Below, in pieces: positions 49,333 through 61,750 of a stretch of DNA of 64,000 bases (its first letter is position 1; every line of letters starts with the position of its first letter). The notes under the pieces were generated by a model. The model was given only the letters and a program-made list of their open reading frames with translations. It searched no databases and was not told where the DNA came from. Source of the stretch: Megalopta genalis (lineage: Eukaryota > Arthropoda > Insecta > Hymenoptera > Halictidae); assembly GCF_051020955.1 (NCBI RefSeq), contig NC_135019.1, forward strand, positions 23,131,375 through 23,195,374, read 5' to 3'. A program made the position numbers and the translations under genes.

Positions 49333-49517
49333 TACAGTAAATTCTTTCTAATTGACACACAGATTGTGCACAAAAATGGATTATTTGGGAAGAGCAGAAA
49401 CGATTATTCGAGTCTTGCGGCTCGTTTTTATAGTTCTTGATAGTTAATAGTATCTCCTCTTCCTAAATTGTCCATTTTTGTGTACAATCTGAGGATCAAT
49501 TAGGGAGAATTTACTGT
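49333..49517. mobile_element. MITE family A, copy 6
   Basis: It runs from tacagtaaattctttctaat to agggagaatttactgt. The right arm is shortened, so the central loop ('tagttcttgatagttaatag') is asymmetric. Confidence 0.75.
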
Positions 49518-50229
49518 TGTTTTAATCATTGTAACTATGAAGATAACGGTGCAGCATGGGATTAACATACAAAATACATCATTTTTCTCACGGATTCGAG
49601 TACGTGGAACACGGTGTCTGTGAATGACCGTCGCTCGGTTCTCCCGTAAACAGATAATTGTCTAATGGACGAACCGCAAGTTCGAAAGCCTCGTGGCCGT
49701 CGTTGTTTTAAACGTTTCCGAAGTTTCTATACGACGATAGTTTATCGATTACGACTGGCGCGACCTGCTTTTTTCGGAATTACCCCCGGATATCGAAAAG
49801 CCGTACCTTCGAGTGCTCGGCTCTCGGCGCGGGAGAGCGTTCTCGACCCCGATCTATCACAGGGACCTCCAAAATATTCGACGGGACCGAGACAAAATAT
49901 CAGTCGTGGGATTTTCACGAGCAAGCCAACAAGAGGGCGCGCGGATGCGTTCGTCAAACAATATTTCGTCGCGCGCCAGTACCCAGGGACTTGAGATTTT
50001 TCATGCGGAAAACTCGTCATCTCTCTGTTCAACTTTTCCGCGTTCCGCGGGGTTCCTGATTTTTATCGGATTTACATTTTCTATCAGGCAGAAGCGGTAC
50101 GGTACGAACACTGGGACAAAATTTTTTGTGAACCGCCACTACCTCTGACTAATTAAGCACGATTCTTGTGTGATAATTGCGTAAGCGAATGATTTTTCGA
50201 ATTGACAGAAAACTTGGGAAGATAGGGCA

Positions 50230-50330
50230 CTGGAGCCGGTTACTGTCGTGTAGCCATTTACTATGCCTTTAGTTTATTTTCAAGCATAATTAACTTGTAC
50301 TTATCGAATAAGACGTATTAAATTTGTTTC
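50230..50330. repeat. Diverged single-ended copy of the 'gccggttact' repeat
   Basis: 'ggagccggttactgtcgtgt' followed by 'tttactatgcctttagttta' lines up with the sequences at 4776 and 25611. Confidence 0.4.
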
Positions 50331-52254
50331 TTAGATTCGTTGAATTAGTTGTTTGTTTAAATTATATATGTAAAAAATGGAAAAATTGTTTCAATTTTTC
50401 AAACTTACTTTGTATGTATTATAGAGTGACGAGCAAAAGTGTACACACTAAGAACATGCTACAAGTTTTCATAATCACCTTAGACAATTTTCATTTCGCA
50501 TTCTAGTAATTAACAATATACAGCAGTTTAGTTTTCTTCTGTTTACAGTTGGTTCAGACGATAATAAACATGATACTGCCTCGCGAAGACAAGAAACGCG
50601 ATATTATGTCTTTGTATGATGAAGATTTCTTCTTCTAAAGAGCCAAAAATCTCGGAACCCGCAAAGTAAGGTTTAACCACACTTTGCATTCCTTATTAGG
50701 TTAGACATATTTAGGTTAGACTTATTTGCAGAAATAATCGTATTGTGATTTGCAAGAATCATTTCCGCAATTAATCGTACATCGAATGTAAGTAAACAAA
50801 CCCTGTACAAGTTGCGCGTACCAGATATATTTGAAAGAAATTCGTAATTTTAATATCAAGAAGTTTGTACATTTCAGAAATTTGTAATTAGAGCGAATTT
50901 GACTAACGATCACACTGGTAACTATCGATGTTAATTACTTGGCATACTGTTTACAATGCGTCGTGTATTTACATAAAAATTTCCTCGGCGTTCTCGCCTC
51001 GAGTAATTCGAAGAATATTCTTTTGTCTATTCGTCAGCATGTTAAATACTTGCATTCTAATTCCTCGGCGGGAAAGTTCAGCACGCGAATTCATTTCGAC
51101 GGTAACAAGGTCGAAGCTGAAACAGAGAATTATCACCGAACTGGTAGGTGCGACGGAAAAATTTTACTTTATTTCGTTTGTGACGATTCACAAGTGGTCT
51201 GCATAAATTAGTGGAAGACGAGTGCAGCGGAGGTCGAGAGTCCTTTAAAACTTCACGTTCTTTATTCGTAATTGTAATTGGGATTGAGGGGTAAGTGATC
51301 ACGATCGATTAATTCTGAACTGTTAAAAAATTTCGTTTTGTTTTCTTATCGGTAGACTGCGGATTTTTATGCAAATTCTCATTTTAATACGTCACTCTAC
51401 AAAAAATAGAATTAAAGAAAAGTCTTCTCTGTCAAAGAAAAAATTACTTGTAAAAATACAATGTAAAAAGAAGATAAAAATGCTATTAGGCATTATGAAT
51501 CTATTAATAAAAGTCTGAACGTGATATAAAAATATAAAGATCCGCGATCTAATTATCAGATCGTAACAAATCAAGATTGTAATTCACAGTGTTCAAGATT
51601 ATTTCTATTTATTCTTATTCTATTTTTATTTCTATTAAATCTGTCACCCAGCAATTCACCACCACTTAAACTCGTTTAGTCTGGCCATTTTGCAACTGTC
51701 GATATTTCTCTAAATGCAATTAAGTGCTCACCGAAATAGTAGAAACCATTCACCCTTTAACAAGTCCGCATACGTTACCAGAAATACCATCTTCCATGAT
51801 TAACAGACACAAATCAAATCCAATCAAGCCTCGGTAAAGATAATTTAACCTATTGAAACAATTGTCGATCAAAATAATTAAAATTATTCAGTTGCGTCGC
51901 ACAAGTAATTACACTTCATTTGATGCACATTTTGAAGAATTCCCCAATATACAAAGAGACGAAGAATAATTTAAAGATAGACACGAATCCGGAGGAAGAG
52001 TTAAGTAGTCCTCCTCGATTAACAGGCTGAAGTATGAACTTTTAGAGAATGCTTTCCGAACAGTAGAACATGTAACAAACTCAACTGGGGGCCCATCGAG
52101 CCGAAGTTAATCTTCTGCGCGAAAGCTCGGGGCTTACTTAGTCTTTCTAGAGCTAATAGTTTCAGGAAGCGAAGACGCTGTCGAGAAAGTTGTCCTCGAC
52201 AAAACTGTCGTACGCATATACTGGTGCTGTACAAACAATAAACGCCATGGAAAA

Positions 52255-52521
52255 GTGTCGCAACATTTTGCAGAGAAACTATCGGTGGATATCGATGACA
52301 CACACACATTGAAGAAGCAGCAAACTAAGTATGACATTGAATCAAACGATGCTTCCACTAGTACAAAATTAACAATAGACCCGTTTACACGTTATATTTT
52401 AAGTTATAGTGTTCACAAAATTTTCGATGTCGAAATTTCGATATTCTATTGGCGTTTCATCATTATTCCAGCAATTGCTTTTGTAATCCTTTTATGTCTT
52501 GTAGACTATAACACAGTTTAG
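52255..52521 (+). other. Open frame with one hydrophobic segment, inside repeated DNA
   Basis: The frame reads SQHFAEKLSVDIDDTHTLKK, then a Ser/Thr stretch, and ends with a hydrophobic run FYWRFIIIPAIAFVILLCLV. It starts at GTG, not ATG. Its 3' part and the sequence after it are related to 18140-18280, and its 5' part to 54408-54485, so it belongs to a scattered repeat. It may be a fragment of a transposon gene. No family recognised. Confidence 0.25.
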
Positions 52522-52649
52522 CTAAATGTTTCGTTAGTCATATAACTGACGTGGCACTCGAGGTGTTAATTAAGAAATAAAGTAGAACGTTGAATGAGTA
52601 CTTTCTGCGTACGTGGTATGTGCACTTGAAACACTTTCATTATAAAATA

Positions 52650-52885
52650 CACTAGAACTCTACTTATCCGAACTCCATTTATTGGAACGAAATTTTGGAC
52701 AATGCCCGATGTAGTGAACTTCTGTTGAACTCCAATAGTCTAAACTACTGTTGAGGGTAACTCCAATTATGTGTACACCTAGGTATTGCGAACGTAAACA
52801 GATGTAAACTCAGCACGTTTTCTGTTGCTTGTTTGGTTAAATCCGTTTATCTAAACGCGAAGTCCGTTCATTTGAACGAATAGTT
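52650..52885. mobile_element. Tigger-like remnant
   Basis: 'cactagaactctacttatcc' and several later '(t)ccgt(t)tatctaaac' and 'ccgttcatttgaac' motifs are the subterminal pattern of pogo/Tigger ends. Both termini are diverged. Confidence 0.45.
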
Positions 52886-52980
52886 ACAAATAGTGAGAAT
52901 AACCAGCGGGTGTCGTAGCTTGACCTATAGATGGCGCGATTCAATGTATTTTATCTTACTGATACGAAGCATCGCCCTTC

Positions 52981-53235
52981 GAATGATCTAGCAGGTCATT
53001 GAATTCGTCTTGGCACGAGCTACAATAATATGAAGTAAAAATATATCATGCAATTTAAAAAAATGAAGGTTACCTTGAATTTTTGGAATAGAAAGTTTTT
53101 TCTGACATCTTTTTATATTGCAGTCTGTAGCGGACTAAAAACTGATTAACTATACTCTTTGCTCGGAACATCTTTTTGTCAGATTGTCGGAAGTGCTTGA
53201 AAAATCGTGGCGACAGTTACGTGGAACATCCTGTA
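52981..53235 (+). repeat. Dispersed repeat family C, copy
   Basis: It runs from 'gaatgatctagcaggtcatt' to 'gtggaacatcctgta'. The right end resembles 'ctcactctgta' of the element at 29928, so it may mark the true terminus. Confidence 0.7.
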
Positions 53236-54171
53236 TATTAATCAGAACAAGAGTATGAATATCAAACTTTTTGAACTCATTAATAATATTGCATTACGAT
53301 ATCTTCTCATATGAGGTGAATTGACGATGCGATATCACTAGGAGCAACGCGCAGATTTGCATGTCCGGGATTGTAAGGCCCGGGTTGAACCACTTGGGGA
53401 CGCGTTGACTCCCGCGTAGCCGATATATTACATCGCCAAATTAATATTGGGCAATCGGATCCATTTCGAGGTGCGGTGTTAAACAAGTACTATCGTGATC
53501 GTATTTTTTTTCGACTATTGGAGGAAGGTTGCCCGGAACAATAGGGCGTAGTGTTTGCGAGAAGGTGTGAATGATACCTGTGTTCGCGAGAAGGTTTGAA
53601 AGACTTCAGAGTGCTTGAGTTGTCTCGTATTTGGGACTCCCTCCGAAGAACTCCTATTGCCATGCAGAGGCATCGCGCTGATTAATTTTTGAGGAAAAAA
53701 TTCAATTCTCTAATCAGCGCGTCTTTTATATATCGTTCACGATTTTCCGTATGTCCTAAGCGCGCCTACTCTTGAAGAAGGTATGCAAGCTTCCTCCAGG
53801 TCGACCGTTGATACTTTGAGTGCTGCTACGATTTCGAGTAGACCCTTCGGAGGTGCCGAGTTTGTGACACGCCGCGATTATTGAGAAAGACGAAAATGGA
53901 ATGTTGGACATCGAATGGTCGCCAAATGTGAAATTTCAAAAATAGCCTCTATGTTACGCCGCGTCATCAACTTTGTCGACGAGGACTTCATGTGTTTCGT
54001 TCCCGTGCGACGAAACACGAAGACCAATGGTATTAAAATTGGGTATCATTCGAAGGTTCATACGCGATTTATACATAACGAAAGTGCTTCAAAATTAGCG
54101 AATAAAGTTGAAATTAGATTACGTTGGTCTCCAACTCGGGTAAAAGAATACGCGGTAACGTTCGCAGTCTT

Positions 54172-54384
54172 GTATGGTTCTCATTCGACAAGAAGCCACC
54201 TTTGTATTTACATTCCCCCTCTTACTAGATGCCCCACTCACGCAACTATCGATCGCTATTGGCCGAAATCGGTGGCGAAGATCGACGGTAACCAATAGCG
54301 ACCGATAGCTGCGGCAGTGGGGCAGCTGGTAAGGAGGGGGAGATGTAAACACAAAGGTGCCATCTTGTCGCGTGAGGACTATAC
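54172..54384. mobile_element. Inverted-repeat MITE, about 210 bp
   Basis: 'gtatggttctcattcgacaa' and 'tttgtatttacattccccct' on the left are mirrored by 'agggggagatgtaaacacaa' and 'cgcgtgaggactatac' on the right. A second inner inverted repeat around 'cgatcgctattgg' and 'ccaatagcgacc' makes the centre fold too. Confidence 0.8.
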
Positions 54385-56774
54385 TTGACGTGGATACACT
54401 ATAGGATCATGTTGTACAAACAATAATTGCTGTAGAAAATTGTTGCAGCATCTCGCGGAGGAACTATCGGCTATCAATGACATACTTATTAGAAGAGTGC
54501 CAATACTCTACAGAATCATGTTGTACATGCTCACAACTAGTTGCGAGCCAACCACGGAGAGTGCTCGTACGTTCGGCGAGCGTTAAATAGAAAGGCCAAC
54601 TGAAAAATCGACTCGTTTCTCCCACCTGGTGCCACCGTCGAACCGCCATAACCTTCATAGTTATGATCGTCGTGGCTTAGTCCGGGGCGCACGTCGCACG
54701 AATTATCACCACTTCGCGGAAACGTTCGGGAACGCGTACACGCGCGCGTCTTCCTTCCTCCGAATTCACGATCCCCTGTTTCGAGCAACGAACGATGCTT
54801 TTCTTTTCTGCGAGAAGGGGCGGCAATGGGAGTTGGAGCATTACCGCGAACTGCGCTCCTGAATTCTCTTCGCGTCTTTAGGTGGCCGCCTCCGCGTTTG
54901 CAAACTTGCCGCGGGCATAACCGTGTTACCACTTTTATATCGCAATCATTTATAATACGTTGACCCCGTTTCGCTGCCTCCGCAGGAGCACGTTAAATTC
55001 CCTGTTTCATGGCCTCGTGTCAAACTCGTGAATTCCGTAAACGTAAACATGGGACGCTGGGTTTTTGTAAGTGGGAATTGTAGGGTTTTTCATCAATTCT
55101 TCACACGTTTTGACTACCGGACGCTTAGTTATTGAATTTTGGAAAAGTAATTGTGTCATTCTGTTTGCTAAATATTGATTCTAAACGAGATTCTCAGATT
55201 ACGCGGGTTTTATGTATTTATGGTGGAAATGAATGGCGTTAGACGTGCTTAAGAATTTTGTTATACTGTGATCGACTTAAATAAAAAGTATACTTTCAAT
55301 TAACTTCTGTTTCTTACAATCGACTTGTACTGGTTTTATTTTCCATAAAACGTCGCAGTTTCATAATTATTATAACACTGCGGATGTTGTGCATCAATGC
55401 TAAAATTAATTAGGTGAAATCCCAAACAATGACATCCTCATTAATTTATTAAAATTATTAAGAGAGGAAACACATTTTTATTTAACTTCTGTTAGTTACA
55501 ATTACTTAAAACAATTTTTCTTTTGCAGAAAGATCCGCGGTCAAATTATTATGCAACGTATAAAAATCACTAACGAGCAAATGAACAAGAGATAAACATA
55601 ATGTAATACAATATTTATTATTATTTCGAATAAAAATTACGATTATCTTAATATATCGAGTGGTATGAAATTAGATTATAATATACACAATGATGAAAAT
55701 GATCATAAATGATAATTTCAATTCGGAACCGAGTAATATCGATTGGTCCACGGCCTAACCGTATCAATTTTCCCAATTCTTTAATGAGCTTTTAATTAAT
55801 ATATCGGGCACAAATTACTCCCGATTTCCCGATAATTCGTTGTGTCCACCAATAGGCTACGGTTCATTGACAACAGTTTGACTAATGATAAGTTACGATC
55901 TATTAATATCTCCGGATCTAATAACAAACTCTGCGCTACCAATAAATTATGGATTATTAATAAACAATATACCGGACAAACTGTGGCCCCCTGATAAGCC
56001 GCGATGCATCAATAATGTCTGGTTCATGCACAAGCTAGAGTTTATTAATAACTCGATTTTAAGCGCACTAAAAAAAATGATCACGACACAAACGATTATT
56101 TAGCGATAATTTCAAAATCAATGACAAACTTCGTTGTATTAAAAATCGGCAGATATCGAATAATTGTGGAGTAATTTTGCTGGATAATTTGCGGAAAGAA
56201 AAATTAGGTGGAATTATGAGGAAGAGCAGCCTTGAGCTACATTAGATCTAATTTAGAATTCATAGGCAATTAACGCCATTATAATAACGCTGCAAATATA
56301 TCTTCCCCTTTATGATCATATTCATAGATAATTAACACTATTAACAACGCTAGAGAAATTTCTCTTTCCAATGATTCATAGTGAATTAATATAGGCGCAG
56401 TTCCAAATTAGGCTGCACTTTCTTGCAGATCCTATAGGTTTCATAATTATGTTAATTGTAAAAATTGTATGTATCGAACGTAATTTGATATTTTAATACA
56501 TACACATCCTTTTAAATTAATAGTACATACTATGGCGAAGCATAAAATACATTTTTGATATTGCAATATTGTTTTATTTAGTGCACACGAGAAATAAAAA
56601 AGTAATAAAAATTAAAAATATTAAAAAAACTTGTTTAAAAGTAAGCAAAATACGAAATACAAGAATAAAATACAAAACTAGAATTAATATTTTCATTAAC
56701 ACAATAGAAATTTTTAATCTATGTTAAGAAAGTTTAGAAAGTACACCCAAGAATATGCATCTGTGTAACATGTT

Positions 56775-56925
56775 TCTTACATTAAAATTGTAAAAGATCT
56801 TGTAGACACATGATTTAAAAAAACTACAAACTGACACATGTCCTTTAGTATTTCTTAATTTTTTTTTCTTAAATCATGTGTCTACGATATTATTTAGAAT
56901 CTCAACTTAAAGAGGACACCCTGTA
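56775..56925. mobile_element. Inverted-repeat element family B, short copy
   Basis: Only the two arms remain: 'cttgtagacacatgatttaa' on the left, and 'ttaaatcatgtgtctacgat' followed by a terminus ending aggacaccctgta on the right. The interior of the longer copies is deleted and the left terminus is unclear. Confidence 0.7.
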
Positions 56926-59179
56926 TATTGTTATTTGACTATCTAGTTTCTAATAATTAATTAAAATTTTTACATGTTTCATTCAGGTCTATAGAAAACA
57001 TATCATGTTTGGAAAGAGTACCTTGCAAAATCTGTAAATCGACTTGATAACTAGTTGAATACTCAGTTACATGTTTGTCAAAAATGTCTGTCGTTCGAGC
57101 GTGCAAATGGTGACAAAAATTGTTCTGCAAAAATGTTCCCCTTTGCTATCGTTACAATCGCGGTGAAATAAAATGGCTGAAGAACTCGACTTCTCCCCGA
57201 CTATGTACTCGATCCGTTATTTTTCCGTGAGTGCACAAATTTTTGTTCACCCGGTGTACCGAACTCCGATCACAGGGTAGCCAGTCAAATATAGGATTGA
57301 TTGGGATATTCGTTCGCGATAACGAAAAATTTATCGCAGTAATACGACGTCGAGAGGTATAAGGGATTCAGGAAGTTTGTATAATGATCGTCATTATTCT
57401 CTGGAGAGCAACGGAACACTCTGCCGAGGACTTTTTTCTCGTCCTCTGTCTTTTCTCGTTCGCGATCTTCCCGGTCTTTTTTCCCGTTCGTCTTCGAGCA
57501 CGTATTTAACGCCCCATGAAATTAAAACCCTCGACACCTTCGGGGGAACAAGAAACGCGAACTTTGGCTCCAGTTCCCCGAGACTATGAGTTTCATCGGG
57601 CCCTTTTGTTCCTTCCCACTCGTTCTCTTATTTTTCGAACGACCTGTAAGCTGGAACCAATCCACTCGATACTTGCCAGCTATACTTAACTCCTCAAGAA
57701 AATCATTACACAAAGTGCGGACGATGTTGCAATTCGTTTCTGCATAGCTTCCTGTTCATTGTACCGAAAGTATTTCAAATACTTATCTTAGAGATTTTTC
57801 AAGATTTAGTTTAGATTTAAAGTTCTACATATTTTTTGAAAGACTTTTCCGTGTACCACAACTGTTTCTAATTCTCTGTACAGAAAACAATACCGAAGAT
57901 TACCACACAATGTTATTTATGGTTTCCTCTTTGAAGATTTATTTTGAATTATTTTATGTATTATAAAATCTTGCAAATAAATTGTCGGCGATTATCCAGT
58001 TAGTATACTTGTGGAATGATACAATCTATTCAATTAAATACAGCGGAGAGAACAATTATGGTACACATTAAAATTCACGTCGCATACGAATAAATAATTT
58101 GTCGTTCTATGTCCAGTGTCTATAATTAGGCAATGATTATTTCTATAGAAGCGCAGTAACAATTAATTAATTTGAAGAATTTTCTGTGAATCGACATTAC
58201 TCCCGCAGAGGATCGCGTGACACCGTTTTATTTCACTCGAAGAAGTACGGTGGAATTTCATATCAATTATAATAAGAGCAGAACAACGAAATTAGCGGTA
58301 TGTATAATTCAATTACCAGTGGTTTTTCATGTTTTTAATGAAGGTTCTAAAACGCGCCCTTGCGGGATATACAGCCACAATGATTCGAAATGCAGTTCTC
58401 GTTGTTGCTACACGTGCGTGCGTTCCGGCTGTTATTACATTCTAAAAGGTACGATTTAATCTCGACATATTTCGACGTCTTGCGCTTGACATTGCTGCGC
58501 GCTCACGTCGCGTTTACATCACTCGCAACAATGCGCATATAATCTTTATAAATCCACGTGAAACGCGAATTCTGCAACGATCCGCGTCATTCCGCGCACA
58601 GTTGAACAACTTAATGCGCCACTATCTCGTTGTTCTCTAATTATTTGTCCCAATTATTTAATTGTTTGCTCGTCGAGCCGTAGCGAGATCGATTCTGATA
58701 AACTGAAATTAATATTCCGAAATGGAGCAATTGGATGCAACGATGCGACACGTTACTGAGATTTCGAGGAACACGCGATGTTAATTTTAAATCGAGCATC
58801 TAAATTATTTCTGCTGATATTAGAGATGAATGAACATGATCTAATTTTGTGTTTTCAAAAGAAGTATTTCTTTGTCAATTAACGTGTCCAATTTTAAAGT
58901 GACTTTGTAAGCAAACTGTAAGCACTCTATCTGCTGGATTTTGAACATCTAACAATGTGACTACATCCTTCTCATATAATTATTTATCTGTCCGCTTTGT
59001 TGGAAAATAATTGACACAATGAATACGTAGATTCAGAAGAAAAAGAAATAACATTTTTTTGGATGTCAGGAGGTCTAGTTTAGAAGACAATGAGTAAACA
59101 AATTTCTGCAGAAATGACAGTTGATTGGAATGGCGAAAAAGGAAATAAACTTTTTTTATCTGAGTTTCTAACAAAAATT

Positions 59180-59430
59180 TCAATATTGCGTTTTATAGAT
59201 ATCTGTAACTTTGTGAACGTCGTTACAGTATCTGCAAACAATTAAAAATCGTAGAAATCACAGTTTTTCATGACTTTCGGACAGTAAATTATATTTTTTC
59301 TAATACCAACCAATTCCAATTTCTGTGAACATTTGTTTCATACATTGTCTAGTAAACTAAGCTTTTCTAACATCTAAAAAGATTCGAGTTGTTTGGTCCA
59401 ATTTGAAAAAAGAGGTTATTCAATGTATGT
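59180..59430. repeat. Decayed relative of element family D
   Basis: Sequence 'cattgtctagtaaactaagc', 'gagttgtttggtccaatttg' and 'aaaaaagaggttatt' follow the same order as the right arm of the element at 11074. Termini are not recognisable. Confidence 0.45.
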
Positions 59431-60396
59431 ATTCGTATCTCAAAAACCTTATCAGCTCTTTCAAGGTAATACATTAAGGTGACCAGCATACGCTGCACTA
59501 CGTTGTGTTACGAAAAACTGAGTGTTAAGTTTCAAGCAAATACGTAATAATATTTAATACGTTTGTTATACAAGCAGAATAAATGCAGTAGTGGAAGATA
59601 AAATAACTCTGTGGAACACAAAGGACTGTGATACATATTTGCCCTGGTTTAAAGGGATCTTCATTATTTCACTGTTCCAGGTCCACGAATCTTGGCTCGA
59701 ATTTAATGAAAATTTTTGCACAATTTAAACAGTTAGCACACAAAACCAATGGAGCCGTACTACAGAGTGCGCCCGACGAGCGAAACTATTTTTCCTCTGT
59801 AGCCGAGGCGCGTTAAAAGAGAACAGTCGTTTATTTCCGACGTAATTCTGCTAAAGAGGTACCATTTGCTAAACCACAAGCGAATTTAAATTCTAACGAA
59901 AGATACATGTTCCGGTTCTTAATCAGACCTTGAGATAAGTATTGTTATCGAGGATTCGTATCGTGGAAAACGGCTCCGTAGACCGCAGCAAATTATCGTG
60001 GAAGCGTCGCCCATGTCCCGCATAGAACCGCTTAGAGGACCGAAACGGAACGTTCCATTATTTCTCGCATGGAAACAGAAAAAGACAACTATCCTCCGGA
60101 CGTATCTCGAAGCTGGGACAGTTTCAATGGAATCCGGAATAAATTCGACTAATTTATCCACCGCTATACCTTGCCGGGACAGCAAGCTGGCCTTTGGAGC
60201 CTTTATAAAAAATTAGGGGAGCTTTTCGTGCACGTTCTAAAAAGATCAACTTTCGAAACTTTAGCGAGCGAAACAATTAGCTTACATTTTGAGTGATTAC
60301 AGTCAGGTTTAGAATAAACGTGCTCAATGTGTCGTAAGTAACGCTTAAGAATAAGTACCAAGAAATACCAAAGAGAGAAATACAATCCTATGGATA

Positions 60397-60553
60397 AACG
60401 TGGACGGTTCAGAAGCTAATCAGTGTAAATCGACTTTTCTATGAAAATGAGTTACACAGTGCAAACATATTTTTATCATAGGATCGTTTGATAGATATGT
60501 CAGCCCAGTCGATTTCTTAAGAGATAAACAATAGATAACGGCATTAATATTGA
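60397..60553 (+). repeat. Dispersed repeat shared with 63663-63822
   Basis: 'gtggacggttcagaagctaa', 'tcgacttttctatgaaaatg' and 'agttacacagtgcaaaca' match the second copy at about 80 percent by eye. Non-coding. Confidence 0.65.
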
Positions 60554-60635
60554 CCACGGAATGACGAAACAAAATACAACAAATCATAAGAAAAGATAGA
60601 ACTAAATAAAATTAAATAAAATAATTAAATGTCAA

Positions 60636-60797
60636 TACAATAAATTCTCCCCAATTGTCACTCACCTTGGAAACAAAGATGGACATCTTGGGAAGAGGGA
60701 GATATGATTGATTATTCGAGCCTTGCGACTCGTTCTCGTTTTTATATAGTTGCCAATTATCTCCAAGTTGACAGACAATTGGGGAGAATTTTCTGTA
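60636..60797. mobile_element. MITE family A, copy 7, internally deleted
   Basis: It runs from tacaataaattctccccaat to ggggagaattttctgta. Most of the right inner arm is missing, leaving 162 bp; the left arm with 'attattcgagccttgcgact' is retained. Confidence 0.7.
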
Positions 60798-61061
60798 CCT
60801 ATTAATTATTTTTCTAAATTTAATTATAATTAAAATTGTGCTGTACATTATTAATGGTATTCTCATTTATTTAATTTGCAAAATCCTTATTTTTCTCAAT
60901 TTTGAGGTTAATGGATTTACACTGATTGGGTTCACATAGTTCTAACAAACTTTATAAATTGCTTTATACAAACAAACTTTATAAACCTTATAAATTAGGT
61001 CTCTTCATTTGTAACTGTCTAAAATCATTGTAGAAGTCACGAATGTTTACTAAACATACTA

Positions 61062-61750
61062 TACAGGACGTCCCATTTACGTTGAGATTGTAAAAATCTT
61101 GTGAACACGTGATTTAAAAAAAAACTGATACATGTTCTGCAGCATTTTGAGTAGTAGTATTTCAAGGTTATTTCAAGATCATCTTGTTTTCTTTTTTATC
61201 ATAAATCTATATCTTTATTTTGAAATCATATTCTACGTGAAAAACGTAATTTGACCTTTTGTTTGAAATATTCTTCTGTAATTTGATGTTTTTGAATGAA
61301 ATAAAATACCTTCCAGAAGAAAGCAACGTTGTCATTTTAATAGAAAAACAAAATTATTCTTGACATAAATATGAAAAATCAGTTATATGTATATTAAAAA
61401 AAATATAAAACCTACAAAGAAATGTTTCAAACATAAGTTGTGCATTTTTTATGTATTAGGGGGACCGGAAAGTTATATCGTTTGTTTACATTAAATTCAA
61501 ACAGATAAATATGCCCAGAAACGACATTACTTTCCGCCCCACCCCCCCTAATAAAATACGATTCTGAAACAAAAAAAATATGGGTTTATGATAAACAAAA
61601 ACAAGATAATCTTGAATTAACGTTGAAGTAACCTTGGAAACGCACACGCATTAAGAAACTAGCAGTGTCATTTGACTCCCCACTCGAAATACTAAAAGAC
61701 ATGTGTCAGTTTGTATTTTTTCAAATCACGTGTCTGTGAGAGTACGTATG
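61062..61750. mobile_element. Inverted-repeat element family B, copy with nested insertion
   Basis: It begins tacaggacgtcccatttacg and shares its subterminal and inner sequence with the copy at 9423, including 'ttatcataaatctatat' and 'cacactcgaaatactaa' on the right. The right terminus is degraded. A roughly 96-bp element is inserted at 61456. Confidence 0.72.
61456..61551. mobile_element. Tiny mariner-like MITE nested in family B
   Basis: Its ends are ttagggggaccggaaagtta and, inverted, actttccgccccacccccccta, next to TA dinucleotides. The 'ttaggggg...ccccctaa' end type is seen in mariner elements. There is no coding capacity. Confidence 0.65.

Noticed and set aside
49665..50148. Overlapping Arg-rich frames on both strands
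   Set aside because: Typical of a CpG-rich block; no motif and no coherent splice sites.
53340..53430. tRNA-like or structured RNA in a GC-rich hairpin stretch
   Set aside because: No cloverleaf with a T-loop consensus could be drawn; only short stems.
53915..54298. 127-codon plus-strand open frame
   Set aside because: Its 3' third is the left arm of the MITE at 54172, and no domain is visible in the rest.
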